Shown here in pieces: positions 1 to 9,979 of a stretch of 64,000 bases of DNA (its first letter is position 1; each line of letters starts with the position of its first letter). Position numbers and translations under genes: made by a program. Under the pieces are notes generated by a model. It did no database searches. It was not told the origin of the DNA and was given only the letters and a program-made list of their open reading frames with translations. This DNA comes from Curculioniphilus buchneri (GTDB lineage Bacteria > Pseudomonadota > Gammaproteobacteria > Enterobacterales > Enterobacteriaceae). Where the stretch lies: positions 558,001 through 622,000 of the forward strand of contig NZ_OZ193413.1 of assembly GCF_964275155.1 (NCBI RefSeq). Direction: 5' to 3'.

Positions 1-103
1 TTTTCAGTACCTTTTGTACTGCCATTTCTATGCGATTCCAAGAAGCTATTTCTTCTGGTAAATAGTCTTTCATACCGCGAATCGCTCCGATATTATTACT
101 CAT
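1..103 (-). CDS. hisS: Histidyl-tRNA synthetase, 5' end only (cut by window edge)
   Basis: Reading leftwards from the ATG at 103, the first 34 codons encode MSNNIGAIRGMKDYLPEE and onward, closely matching the E. coli HisRS N-terminus (AIRGMxDYLP). HisRS charges tRNA-His in the cytoplasm. The start lies only 18 bases after the ispG stop codon, and ispG-hisS is also the E. coli order, so the two are probably co-transcribed. The Shine-Dalgarno is weak (GTAGG about 14 bases upstream). The rest of the gene lies outside the window, so its integrity cannot be judged. Confidence 0.9.
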   Translation of the reverse strand, partial: MSNNIGAIRGMKDYLPEEIASWNRIEMAVQKVLK

Positions 104-121
104 ACTTGTATCGTACCTACT

Positions 122-1243
122 TTATTTTTCTTTAAAATGATAGGATATACGGTTTTTCTTGTCTAAAATGGTTGCTTTTGCGCGGATACGGGCTTCTAAT
201 TGCTCTGTTATCGTTTCATTATTGAAACGTTCATGTTGATGCATGCCATCTTCATATAAACTACTTTTGTTTCGACCACCAGTTATTCCAAGCGTAGAAT
301 GCATAGCTTCACCGGGTCCGTTTACAATACAACCAATAATAGACACATCCATTGGAGTAACAATATCTTCTAGATTCTGCTCTAAGGTATTTACAGTACC
401 GATTACATCAAATTCTTGTCGTGCACATGTTGGACAAGCAATAAAGTTGATTCCACGTGAACGAATACGTAAGGCTTTTAAGATATCAAATCCAACTCTT
501 ACTTCTTCTTTTGGATCTGCTGCGAGAGAAATACGTATTGTATCTCCAATCCCTTCACTTAATAATAAACCTAATCCAATTGCTGATTTTACTGTCCCAC
601 TTCGGGTTCCGCCAGCTTCAGTGATACCTAGATGCAGCGGTTGTTCAATACGATCTGCCAAAAGTCGATAAGCCTGTACTGCCAGAAAGACATCTGAGGC
701 TTTGACACTCACCTTGAACTGATTAAAGTTAAGCTTTTCAAGAATATCCACATGTCGCATGGCAGATTCTAAAAGAGCTTCTGGTGTTGGTTCACGATAT
801 TTCTCTTGCAAGTGTCGCTCCAATGAACCGGCATTAATACCAATTCGAATCGGTATATTTTTATCTTTTGCACAATCTATGACAGAGCAAATGCGAGCCT
901 TATTACCGATATTACCAGGATTAATTCGTAGGCAATCTACACCATATTGTGCAACTTTTAGCGCTATGCGATAATCAAAATGGATGTCGGATATAAGTGG
1001 TACATTAACCCTATTTTTAATAAATTTAAAAGCTTCAGCAGCATCCATAGTCGGTATAGATATACGTACTATATCAACACCAAGACGTTCTAACGATTTA
1101 ATTTGTTGTACTGTTGCTTCAACGTCTGTCGTATAAGTATTGGTCATTGATTGTACTGAAATAGGGGCACCATCACCTATTGGTACTTTTCCAACGTAAA
1201 TACGTTTTGATTTTCGACGGATAATAGGTGCGGAATTATGCAT
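122..1243 (-). CDS. ispG: 4-hydroxy-3-methylbut-2-en-1-yl diphosphate synthase (MEP pathway)
   Basis: IspG (GcpE) makes HMBPP from MEcPP with a [4Fe-4S] cluster, in the penultimate step of isoprenoid synthesis. The protein aligns with E. coli IspG over its full length (373 against 372 residues). The cluster cysteines are visible in CPTC (about residues 270-273) and in the GCIVNGPGE segment. I chose the ATG at 1243 (MHNSAPI, as in E. coli) rather than an in-frame ATG 12 bases upstream at 1255, because the Shine-Dalgarno GGAGAA lies between the two and serves the inner ATG. The gene sits between rodZ and hisS as in E. coli. The reductant in E. coli is flavodoxin, whose gene fldA is retained at 46927-47442. 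Confidence 0.97.
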   Translation of the reverse strand: MHNSAPIIRRKSKRIYVGKVPIGDGAPISVQSMTNTYTTDVEATVQQIKSLERLGVDIVRISIPTMDAAEAFKFIKNRVNVPLISDIHFDYRIALKVAQYGVDCLRINPGNIGNKARICSVIDCAKDKNIPIRIGINAGSLERHLQEKYREPTPEALLESAMRHVDILEKLNFNQFKVSVKASDVFLAVQAYRLLADRIEQPLHLGITEAGGTRSGTVKSAIGLGLLLSEGIGDTIRISLAADPKEEVRVGFDILKALRIRSRGINFIACPTCARQEFDVIGTVNTLEQNLEDIVTPMDVSIIGCIVNGPGEAMHSTLGITGGRNKSSLYEDGMHQHERFNNETITEQLEARIRAKATILDKKNRISYHFKEK

Positions 1244-1287
1244 GATTTTCTCCAATTTTTCGATTGAAAAATTCTATTTTACTGCGT

Positions 1288-1406
1288 ATCTAAAGTTAGT
1301 TAAGCAACCTGCTTTCATTTAACAAATCGGCTTAAATTTACTTTAATATCGAACGTGTTGTACTTGGGACTATTACCAAGCATTAGCTTCTATGGTGCGT
1401 AATCGT
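1288..1406 (-). pseudogene. Eroded 3' end of rodZ (C-terminal DUF4115 remnant)
   Basis: Directly downstream of the rodZ stop, another reading frame on the same strand reads DYAP*KLMLGN, then VNLSRFVK*KQVA*LTLD. This follows E. coli RodZ APYKLKIGAP, VDLSRFIRTNQVARLTLN in order and spacing. The intact gene therefore once continued here. A frameshift near the ATTTAATTTAAACG stretch and at least three stop codons, one replacing the Tyr codon after AP, now separate it from the open part. The protein comparison is from memory of the E. coli sequence. Confidence 0.8.
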
Positions 1407-2147
1407 TTAAATTAAATTTATTTCTATAATGCCGTATATATGCCGTATAGCATTACTAAAGAGTTTTTTATAATCAGCATTAACAGCTAGCCAGACGTTG
1501 TTGGTAGAGTGCGTGATTAGAGAGTACTTATTGGTATACACAGTTTTTATTTTAAATAGATGGGAAATATTAACTGATGATATTAATTTAGTATTATTAC
1601 GATTATTAATTAAAAGATCTATCTTTAGTTTTTGACTCTGAGTTTCATCACTTTGTGAAGTTAAAATTATCTCTTCCCATGCTAATAATTCAGAGGAATA
1701 TTGCTCGGTCACACGAGTAAGAATTGATGTTTGGGATTGATTATTTTGTTTCCAGCAAGTAAGTACTAGCCCAATTATTACAAATAGAATTAACCAGGCT
1801 AGTATCATTAACCAACTGCCATATTTTTGACTAATTTTTTTCATTGAAAAATTTTGTGTTGATTCTATCGTTGAATCTTTAATCGGAGCTTGTATATGAG
1901 TTATTGGCACAAGTTCTGCTTCAGAAAGGTGGACCAATTTTGCATACGAACGAATATAGCCGTGTAAAAATGTTGCAGCAAGATTAGGGTTGGAATAACC
2001 TTGTTCGATGTCCTGTATAGTGGAAACTTTTAAGCATAAACGTTCAGCTACAGCTTGTTGGCTTAATCCCATTTTTTTTCTAGCTTGGCGTAAACGTCCA
2101 CCTGTGGTACTTAGTTCTGTTTGATATTGGAGGGATTCAATATTCAT
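1407..2147 (-). CDS. rodZ: RodZ, cell-shape protein with decayed C-terminal domain
   Basis: RodZ links MreB to the elongation machinery at the inner membrane. The first 130 or so residues match E. coli RodZ closely: the Xre-like helix-turn-helix (about residues 15-75, including LSQQAVAERLCLKVST) and one transmembrane helix (about 112-131). The periplasmic part then diverges, and the frame ends after a recognisable start of the C-terminal beta domain (WLAVNADYKKLF). Total length is 246 against about 337 in E. coli. The missing end is still readable in another frame at 1288-1406 (separate entry). The cytoplasmic MreB-binding part and the membrane anchor may still work; in E. coli these are the more important parts. 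A start at 2147 gives MNIESLQ, matching the family. Confidence 0.9.
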   Translation of the reverse strand: MNIESLQYQTELSTTGGRLRQARKKMGLSQQAVAERLCLKVSTIQDIEQGYSNPNLAATFLHGYIRSYAKLVHLSEAELVPITHIQAPIKDSTIESTQNFSMKKISQKYGSWLMILAWLILFVIIGLVLTCWKQNNQSQTSILTRVTEQYSSELLAWEEIILTSQSDETQSQKLKIDLLINNRNNTKLISSVNISHLFKIKTVYTNKYSLITHSTNNVWLAVNADYKKLFSNAIRHIYGIIEINLI

Positions 2148-2883
2148 TGGTTAGGAAATGACTGGTATTGTTAGATTATAAATCATTGGTTGTAAGCCTT
2201 CTACCATAACGACATAAATCGTTAATTAAGCTAACTGACATAATCAAATTAACCTATAATTAATAAATTATATTTCTATCCGACGATATACATATTGTTA
2301 TGTGTTCCCCTATATTTCATATTTTATATAGGTATAATATTACTTATGCTAAATTATATAAACGAAAACATCAATAAAATAAATACCTTTCTTTTACATT
2401 TATGTAAAAATAGAAATTTACACACATTAATTAAATCTTTAGTAAAGCATTATTTTTTACAATATGTAACAATGCCTTATCCTTGTCATATATAGAACAT
2501 ATACTTTTACACGAAATTAAAACAGTAAATTGTTACTATTAAAAATTCGATTTCTTAGTTGATATCATCAATGATATGTAATATCACTATCCATACAGAT
2601 AGAATTTCGTTACGTTAGATTTTGCATGTTATTTTATATGTTATTTTAATTGCTGTAATATGTAATTACAAATATTTCAATAATAATTTTCGTTTATTAT
2701 ATTAATAATAATTTGAAATATTTAGGTATAATATCTGTTAGCTTTCTAACGAAATATAAATTTAGTGAAACGTATCCTATTTTTTATTTTTTTAAATTAA
2801 TTACTTTAACTACTAGAAATAAGCAAAGTTTGTATAACGCTAGATAAATATCTCAGTGTATCACTGGCCATTATATTTTGTGA
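2148..2883. other. Gene-free AT-rich DNA between rodZ and rlmN
   Basis: In E. coli pilF (yfgM-neighbour TPR lipoprotein) lies between rlmN and rodZ, so this is probably where it was deleted or eroded. A 66-codon open stretch at 2295-2495 is low-complexity and matches nothing I recognise. I see no RNA gene or convincing terminator. Confidence 0.6.
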
Positions 2884-4062
2884 CTAAGTGCTTGTATCAT
2901 TGATCTGATGATGCGTACTATATCTAGTACGATTTATAATTTTACCTACAAGTTGGCCACAAGCGGCATTAATGTCATTTCCTCGAATCTTACGAACTAT
3001 AGTGATAAATCCATGATTTTTCAAGATTTGTGCAAAACGATCCACTTGAGTTTTAGGACTACACTGATAAGGTGCATTTGGAAATATATTCCAAGGAATA
3101 AGGTTAATTTTACATGGCGTATTTTTTAAACATTGAGCCAATTGATGCGCATGTGTGATGTCGTCGTTAATATGATCAAGCATCACATATTCTACTGTCA
3201 CACGACTCTGATTAGCTTTCGATTTATTAAGATAGCAATGCACTGCTGACAAGCAAGTTTCAATATTATACTTTCGATTAATAGGCATAATTTGATCACG
3301 AATCATATCATTAGGTGCGTGAAGCGAGATCGCCAATGATACGTCTATCATGTTGCCGAGTTTCTCGAGAGCAGGAGCTACACCAGCAGTTGATAATGTC
3401 ACTTTATGTTTTGATAATCCAAAACCAAAATCATGTAACATAATTTTAATTGCTGATACCACATTATTTAAATTTAGTAATGGTTCTCCCATCCCCATCA
3501 TCACTATGTTAGAAATGGGGCGATAACTGTTGATTTTATCTATTTTTATGATTTTAATTGCACGCCAAACCTGACCAATAATTTCAAATACACGTAAATT
3601 TCGGTTGAATCCCTGTTGAGCAGTTGAACAAAAAGTACATTGTAGCGCACAGCCTACTTGAGATGAAATGCATAAGGTCGCACGGTTATCTTCTGGAATA
3701 TATACTGTCTCAACGATCTGTTGATGATCAATTTTCATAGCCCATTTAATAGTACCGTCAGATGAACGTTGTTCTCTAATGATCTCTGGTGCATGAATTA
3801 TCGCTTGTACTTTTAACTTTTCACGGAGTGATTGTTGAATATCAGTCATTTGATCAAAGTTATCACAGCAATAGTGATATATCCATTTCATTACTTGATC
3901 AGCACGAAATGGTTTTTCTTTCAATGTTATAAAAAAATCACGCAGCTGCTGTTGATTCATATCAAGTAAATTTTGTTTTGGATTATCTGTGCATGTATTA
4001 GCAGCTATGATAGAATGTGTTTTAATGAGAGTCTTTTGTAAATAATTGTAATTGGATATCAT
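2884..4062 (-). CDS. rlmN: 23S rRNA (A2503-C2) / tRNA (A37-C2) methyltransferase
   Basis: RlmN is a radical-SAM enzyme that methylates C2 of A2503 in 23S rRNA and A37 of some tRNAs. The CxxxCxxC motif appears as CALQCTFC, followed by STAQQGFNRNL; the GMGEPLLN motif, the SLHAPND segment and the resolving cysteine in the C-terminal region (AACGQL) are all present. At 392 residues it is slightly longer than E. coli (384), with a divergent N-terminus before NLLDMN. The start at 4062 has only a modest AGG about 8 bases upstream, so the exact start is less certain. It is followed by ndk on the same strand across a 157-base gap, the reverse of the E. coli transcript order ndk-rlmN being preserved. 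Confidence 0.96.
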   Translation of the reverse strand: MISNYNYLQKTLIKTHSIIAANTCTDNPKQNLLDMNQQQLRDFFITLKEKPFRADQVMKWIYHYCCDNFDQMTDIQQSLREKLKVQAIIHAPEIIREQRSSDGTIKWAMKIDHQQIVETVYIPEDNRATLCISSQVGCALQCTFCSTAQQGFNRNLRVFEIIGQVWRAIKIIKIDKINSYRPISNIVMMGMGEPLLNLNNVVSAIKIMLHDFGFGLSKHKVTLSTAGVAPALEKLGNMIDVSLAISLHAPNDMIRDQIMPINRKYNIETCLSAVHCYLNKSKANQSRVTVEYVMLDHINDDITHAHQLAQCLKNTPCKINLIPWNIFPNAPYQCSPKTQVDRFAQILKNHGFITIVRKIRGNDINAACGQLVGKIINRTRYSTHHQINDTST

Positions 4063-4219
4063 TTTATAAGCCTGGTTATACTTTTATATACGTTATATAT
4101 ATAATATTTCGATCGAATGTCGATTATATTATTTTAGTCGAACGTGTAAAAGCATAGATTTTAATTTTAATGCCTGACAGTTTACGGGTTACACATTAAT
4201 GGCATCTGTTGTTTTATTT

Positions 4220-4663
4220 TTATGAGTAATTAGTTCGTATACGTGAAAAATATTCTTCGTCAGTAAAGAAATAAGCAATTTCTCGTGTAGCAGAGTGGAA
4301 AGAATCTGAGCCATGTACCGTGTTTTCGATTACGCTATTAGCGTAATCAGCACGTAGAGTTCCGACTAATGCATTCATAGGATCTGTAGCACCTATGATT
4401 TTACGATTTTGTCGAACAGCATTTTTTCCTTCTAAAACTTGCACGAAAATAGGGCCAGAGATCATAAAAACTACCAAATCATTAAAGAATGATTTATTTT
4501 TATGCTCAGCATAAAATCCTTCTGCCTGTTCACGATGTAAGCGCAACATTTTAGCGCCAATCACGGTCAAACCAATATTTTCAAAGCGATTAATGATCGT
4601 ACCAATAATATTTTTGGCAACAGCATCTGGCTTAATAATTGATAAAGTACGTTCAATTGTCAT
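4220..4663 (-). CDS. ndk: Nucleoside diphosphate kinase
   Basis: Ndk balances cellular NTP and dNTP pools by moving the gamma-phosphate through a phosphohistidine. The active-site motif NTVHGSDS contains His117, in the family position. The N-terminal ERTLSIIKPDAV and the nucleotide-binding residues are conserved. Length is 147 against 143 residues, with four extra residues at the C-terminus. The ATG at 4663 follows a good Shine-Dalgarno (AGGGGA). It is the last recognisable gene of the hisS-ndk block; a 3-kb gene-free stretch follows upstream of it. Confidence 0.97.
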   Translation of the reverse strand: MTIERTLSIIKPDAVAKNIIGTIINRFENIGLTVIGAKMLRLHREQAEGFYAEHKNKSFFNDLVVFMISGPIFVQVLEGKNAVRQNRKIIGATDPMNALVGTLRADYANSVIENTVHGSDSFHSATREIAYFFTDEEYFSRIRTNYS

Positions 4664-7600
4664 AAAAATCCCCTAGATTTGTGCATTATGTAATTATAAT
4701 ATTAATTATATCTGAATAAAAACATGAGTCTATAGATTATAAAGTTATATAAGATTATTGTAATTAATATAAAAGTAATATTTGATATTTAAAATATTTA
4801 AGTAGATGTATTTATATTATGTAAGTTAAAACTTAGTATGTGTTTTATTAATTTGATTGAATCATTAAGATATTTATCTTATATTTATGTATTTACGTAT
4901 TTGTTTACGATTAGGTGATCTAATAAATCACTTGAATATTGTTCGTATTGCGACACACAATATATATTGTATAATGTTAAACTACTAATCTTATACTGGT
5001 TAGGTTAATATAACATATGGTTGAATTATATTAATAATTTCTATATTAGAAAAATAATCTATAATCGTTAGATGCCATTATTTTTGTATAAAAATCAGTT
5101 TTAAATAATTTAATTGACACATTGAATTAATAATTAAAATTATAAACTCTTAAAAGTTAGAAGTAACACTCTAAAATAAATGAACTTTTTAAAATAAAAA
5201 TTTTTACATTTAAATGTGGTTATTTTCATATATTACTATATATTCCATCTATTTTATTAAAATGCAATTAGTTTTATATTTTATCATTATAAAATTTTTT
5301 ACGATTATTTATGGTTACTTTTTACTATTATTTTATTAATATTGTTTAAGGTGCTTTAAACTTTGATCCAGTAAATACTGAATTTTGATTCAATTTCAAC
5401 TAGTTTATAGATATTAAATTTAATATAAAAAGTATTACTACTTAAGGAAGTAACATTTAATTTTAAATATTAAAATTGTATATATTGTTTTATAGATTAA
5501 GTATGAGCATACATCGTTTTTATTTCTATCAAACCATATATTAGATATGATTTTTGATCAATTAACAATATTTATGTTCGAACATTCTCTTATATAAGAA
5601 TTATGCAAACCCTATCGTTATTATCTTAATACAATCCTAATTGTATTTGTTATTATATGGAATATAAGTGCATTAGTTATTCTATATGTTTAATATCTTA
5701 ACACGATTGTATTTACTATCAGTCTTAACTTAAAATTATCGAATTTACTAGTATGATAGTGACGTGATTGTCCTCGGATTGTGTGAATTTTTTGAAGGAA
5801 AAGAACGTAATATTGAAATTATAGTATATTTGACTTATATATTTTCAAAACAATATAAAATATAATGTTTTTATTTATACAATAGTATATCCTTTATATT
5901 TTTTAAAATACTGACTTTATCATAAATAAACTGTTTAATTAAGTGATTTCCTAAAAAACTAATGTGAAATACAGTTATATATTGTTATAATCCAATTAAT
6001 TAACGTATATCTGTAGTGAATTCAATTCATCATGTTAATTAAGATTTTAATACCTTATTTTTGATATTGATAATATACGAATTGTGTATATAAACATTAG
6101 GTTAATTTTTTATTTCTTAATACATAACATCACCTTAGTTATACTAGTAATAGTTATTTCTTCTGCTATATTTATAGCCATAGCTTATGTTAAATTCATC
6201 CTTGTCATATTTTCAAAATAATTAAACTTGTTGTACTAAATCACTTATATGGTGCCATATTAACATAATATAACTATCGGGAGGAGGAAACTGTCACACT
6301 AATTAGATATGAAATATACCAATATAGATTATTTTTATGAGTTTTCCAATTATATTGTTTTGATGACAGAATTGATAAAGCAGTATGTATCGATACAATA
6401 TCTTCAATGTTGTTAAGATAATCATATCTACATTATGTAATATACAATAGATTTTATAATAACATAAATTGTGCAAAAATTGGTTTTTTCAATGTTAAAT
6501 TACTAAACTTAGTTTAATGAAGCGATTAAATTAGTTATAGAACAAATAGATTAATAGGTCCATGGTAAGACAAATAATTTTTTGTATATATGTAAACTAT
6601 GTTTTCTCTGTCATTTAAAATCCATGGATAAATAAGAATGATGTTTTTTAAAAACATAGTTTTAATAAATTATGTAAAATGAAATTTTGTTTTTTCAAAA
6701 AATTAATTATCAATTATAATAAAATATTCCTATTTAAATTAAGTCTTTTATTTTCACATAAAAATAAGACTAATTCGATTTTTTACTAGTGTGCATTATC
6801 ATATTTTTTATTTCAATTACGTATAGATACTGAGTGATGAATCATTAAAATTAATTGGTTTTATGATCTTTTTTAAATGAAAAACATGTTTTAGACTGAT
6901 CTTCATACGGACATGGTCAATCATGTCCGGTTATTGGAAATTGCATGCCGCTACAATGAGCATAATAAAATTGTGGTTATTTTTAAATTAAGGTACAAAT
7001 GGCTAATTTTATAATTAGGATGGTCTGTTATTCAATCGAGTGATAGATATATAATTCATGTTAGTAATGCACAACTAATAGTTAGCAAAATATGTCTGAA
7101 ATAATATGTTAATAGTACTTACATAGTATTATCAATTAATTGAGAAACTTCAGGAAAGTAATCTTATTATATAACATTACTTTCTCTTTTTAAAAATGAA
7201 ATCTATGTGTATAGCATCATGTCTTTTTGATTAAAAATATTTGTCTAATTTTCTATAATCATTAGTCAATTCAACAATATTGTTGTTAATGCATTATTTT
7301 GATTGATGTTTTTGAATAGTATACTAGTAAGCTAATATGAAATATTGTTTTTATCTTTAGTTATGTAAAAATTTTTCATACAGTATCAATTTTTCAGAGA
7401 AGTAAATAATATTATGAGATAGTATTCTCATTTAGTTATTTGACACATGTCTAATCTGTTTATCATTTATTAGCTCTTTGAACATTGATAACAAGAAATT
7501 ATTAGTTTTTAACTGTAAGAAAGTAGATAAAATCATTTTGAATTATTACGAACAATTCATATTCAATTATATTTGAATCGTTCTTTACGATTAATCAGTA

Positions 7601-7733
7601 AGATGTTAAATTAATTGTGTTTATAATGTTTGTTAGCTCACTGTGTGGGTACTTTTATAGTCAATAAGGTAAAAAGTTATATTCTGAGCATGAGGACGAT
7701 CAGACGAAACGTCTTGACTTTTATATTGAAACT
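4664..7733. other. 3-kb gene desert between ndk and cyaA
   Basis: Very AT-rich DNA with no open frame that I recognise on either strand. It separates the divergent ndk and cyaA genes and joins two regions that are far apart in E. coli, so it holds a rearrangement junction. Notable details: a purine-rich GGGAGGAGGAAAC stretch at 6279-6291, followed about 20 bases later by a 35-codon open frame (6309-6416), too far for it to serve as its ribosome site; and a GC-rich perfect hairpin at 6908-6929 (separate entry). I recognised no tmRNA, RNase P RNA or 4.5S RNA. Confidence 0.6.
6908..6929. repeat. Perfect 8-bp hairpin in the ndk-cyaA desert
   Basis: CGGACATG, a 6-base loop, then CATGTCCG. The stem is GC-rich in DNA that is otherwise mostly A and T, so it stands out. 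No T-run follows on either strand, which argues against a simple intrinsic terminator. It could be a remnant of a structured RNA or of an old gene. Confidence 0.45.
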
Positions 7734-8969
7734 TTGAAACAAAGACTGGACGCAATTAATCAGCTTCGGATAAATCGCGCCTTATCTGCTATGGGGCCGA
7801 TATTTCAACATGTCTATAATTTGTTACCAACTTTATTGCACTTCCATCATCCAATGCTTCCAGGATACCTAGATGGTAATGTACCTTATGGTATTTGTTC
7901 TTATGTCCCTGATGAGACTCAGCGCTCTTGGATAAATAATATAAGTCGGAAAATGAGTATGTCATTTTCCATATCAAATCATGAAGAACAACCAATCACT
8001 GGCGTTTATTCTATGGGAAGTACTTCTTCTATTGGGCAGAATATCCATTCTGATCTTGATATTTGGGTATGCTATCAATCTTGGCTAGATACTGAAGAAC
8101 GTACTCAATTACAACATAAATGTCATTTGCTTGAACAATGGGCTATTTGCCAAGGTGTAGATGTTAATTTTTTTTTAATTAATGAGCATTATTTTCGACA
8201 TCACAACAAAAACATGTTGAAAGATGAATTTTACGGTTCAACACATCATATGCTTTTACTAGATGAGTTTTATCGTACTGCAGTACGTTTGGGTGGAAAA
8301 CGTATTCTATGGAATATAGTACCTGGAAAAGAAGAAGCTAATTATGATGAATATGTTTTATCATTGTATACTTGCGGTGCATTAATACCTAATGAATGGC
8401 TTAATCTAGGAGGCCTTGGTGGCACATTATCTATAGAAGAATATTTTGAGTCTAGCCTATATCATCTATATCAAAGTACTATTTCACCTTATAAAGCTGT
8501 TTTAAAAACATTATTATTAGAAGCATACTCTTGGGAGTATCCCCATACTAAATTTTTATCAATAAATATTAAACAACATTTACATGACGGTGAGATAGTA
8601 TCCTTTGGTCTTGATCCCTACTGTATGATGTTAGAACGGATCACTTATTATTTAATACAAATTAATGATACGACGCGGTTAGATATAGTCCGATGCTGCT
8701 TTTATTTAAAAATCCGTGAAACGTTATCACAATCTGTAAACAATATACTTTGGAGACGAGAGATTCTAATACAATTAGTAAAAAATTGGGGATGGAATGA
8801 AGAAAGATTAATTATGCTTGATAATCTTGCTAATTTGAAAGTTGGCAAAATACGTCAAACTCATAACGAGATTTTAGACATCATGATGAATAGCTATAAT
8901 AATTTGATTCAATTCGCTCATCGAAACAATTTAAGTATACAAGCTATCCTAAAAATATTGGCGCGTTGA
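7734..8969 (+). CDS. cyaA: Adenylate cyclase class I, catalytic domain only (likely decaying)
   Basis: CyaA makes cAMP from ATP. About 400 residues match the N-terminal catalytic half of E. coli CyaA (848 residues) throughout, including the nucleotidyltransferase motif GSTSSIGQ...SDLDIWV and LLLDEFYRTAVRL. The C-terminal regulatory half, which responds to the PTS protein EIIA-Glc, is gone. The last eight or so residues (AILKILAR) are out of frame: a one-base loss near 8943 moves the family sequence into the next frame (8945-8983). At the front, the E. coli TTG start is preserved at 7714 but is out of frame by one base with the body, so the first usable start is the TTG at 7734, which has no Shine-Dalgarno. 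Either a minimal, poorly translated cyclase or a young pseudogene. crp is intact at 39041-39673. Confidence 0.85.
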   Translation: MKQRLDAINQLRINRALSAMGPIFQHVYNLLPTLLHFHHPMLPGYLDGNVPYGICSYVPDETQRSWINNISRKMSMSFSISNHEEQPITGVYSMGSTSSIGQNIHSDLDIWVCYQSWLDTEERTQLQHKCHLLEQWAICQGVDVNFFLINEHYFRHHNKNMLKDEFYGSTHHMLLLDEFYRTAVRLGGKRILWNIVPGKEEANYDEYVLSLYTCGALIPNEWLNLGGLGGTLSIEEYFESSLYHLYQSTISPYKAVLKTLLLEAYSWEYPHTKFLSINIKQHLHDGEIVSFGLDPYCMMLERITYYLIQINDTTRLDIVRCCFYLKIRETLSQSVNNILWRREILIQLVKNWGWNEERLIMLDNLANLKVGKIRQTHNEILDIMMNSYNNLIQFAHRNNLSIQAILKILAR

Positions 8970-8983
8970 TTTATAAATCCTAA
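8945..8983 (+). pseudogene. Frameshifted continuation of cyaA
   Basis: In the frame shifted from the cyaA body, this stretch reads YPKNIGALIYKS and then a stop. It follows E. coli CyaA ASPQDIGVLTRKL at exactly the expected position. It marks where the reading frame was lost. Beyond it I can no longer read any of the C-terminal half. Confidence 0.7.
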
Positions 8984-9979
8984 TAATTATTTCGATAATT
9001 ATTTTAAGCTCAAATTATTAAATTTAAGGATAAAACTTATTAGAACTAATCTAAATTTTGTCATGTTCTTAATAAACAATAACCTTCAACATATTAATTA
9101 TAGTAATATGATTAATTATCTCCATTATTAATGGATTTTATCATTAACAATTAAATTATAGTAATATATTTACAATATGAGTATTGAATTGTCAGTATTG
9201 AACTAATTGATAATTTTGAAAGTTAAAAAAATTTTTTAAGAATTACATTCTCTATATCAAATGAAATTTGGTAAAATATTAAAGATATTTAAGCAATATT
9301 AATTTCAATATAATCAATGTAATATTTGTACTGTAAATATTATTGAATTTAATGTATTAAATCTATACATTTTATATATAATTATTAATTAATATTATAA
9401 ATTAATAATTATCTTCAATAATCAAAAATTGATTATAGTATCAATATACAAATAACCTGATTTCGTTTAATGTTGGCTATCAAGAATAGTATATTAAATT
9501 ATTTAATTCAAAAAAATAAGAAAATTAGTCTTAATTCTTACAAGTATTGTTTATTTTAATAAAAGCCATAAATAATTTTTATACGTAAAAATACGTGCAT
9601 TACACGATTGTTAAGATTTAGTTATTAACTAGTAACGATATTTCATTACAATCATAATATCTATTATTTTTTTATTGATATATAGAAATGAATATTAAGT
9701 ACATAAAGCATACTATAATTAAAATAATTTATTGTATAATACAGTATATTATTATTAATAATCTACTATACAAAAATAGTAACTTATACTAATATATAAA
9801 TATTTTAAGTTAATAAACTTAGTTTAGCTCGATATTATAATGTTAATAAAAATGTTAATAAAAATGTAACGTTAGCTTTGAATATAAGTTATTGATATTA
9901 GTATCGTCATATAACTATATTCATGCTAATAATAGAATGTATTGTGTTACGTTATTCAGATAGAAAATATGAGGATATT
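8984..9979. other. Gene-free DNA between cyaA and dapF
   Basis: Here E. coli has the second half of cyaA, cyaY and yifL. I see only AT-rich DNA with no recognisable coding, including a two-copy repeat of ATGTTAATAAAA near 9840-9866. An in-frame extension of dapF back to 9923 exists but does not match the family. Confidence 0.6.

Noticed and set aside
2295..2495. 66-codon open frame, plus strand
   Set aside because: AT-driven, rich in I, N, L and K, no ribosome site, no family resemblance.
6279..6416. GGGAGGAGG followed by a 35-codon frame starting at 6309
   Set aside because: More than 20 bases separate the purine stretch from the ATG, and the peptide resembles nothing known.
4664..7733. 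tmRNA, RNase P RNA, 4.5S RNA or 6S RNA in the large deserts
   Set aside because: I looked for their conserved cores (for example the GAGGAAAGTCCGGGC block of RNase P RNA) and found none.
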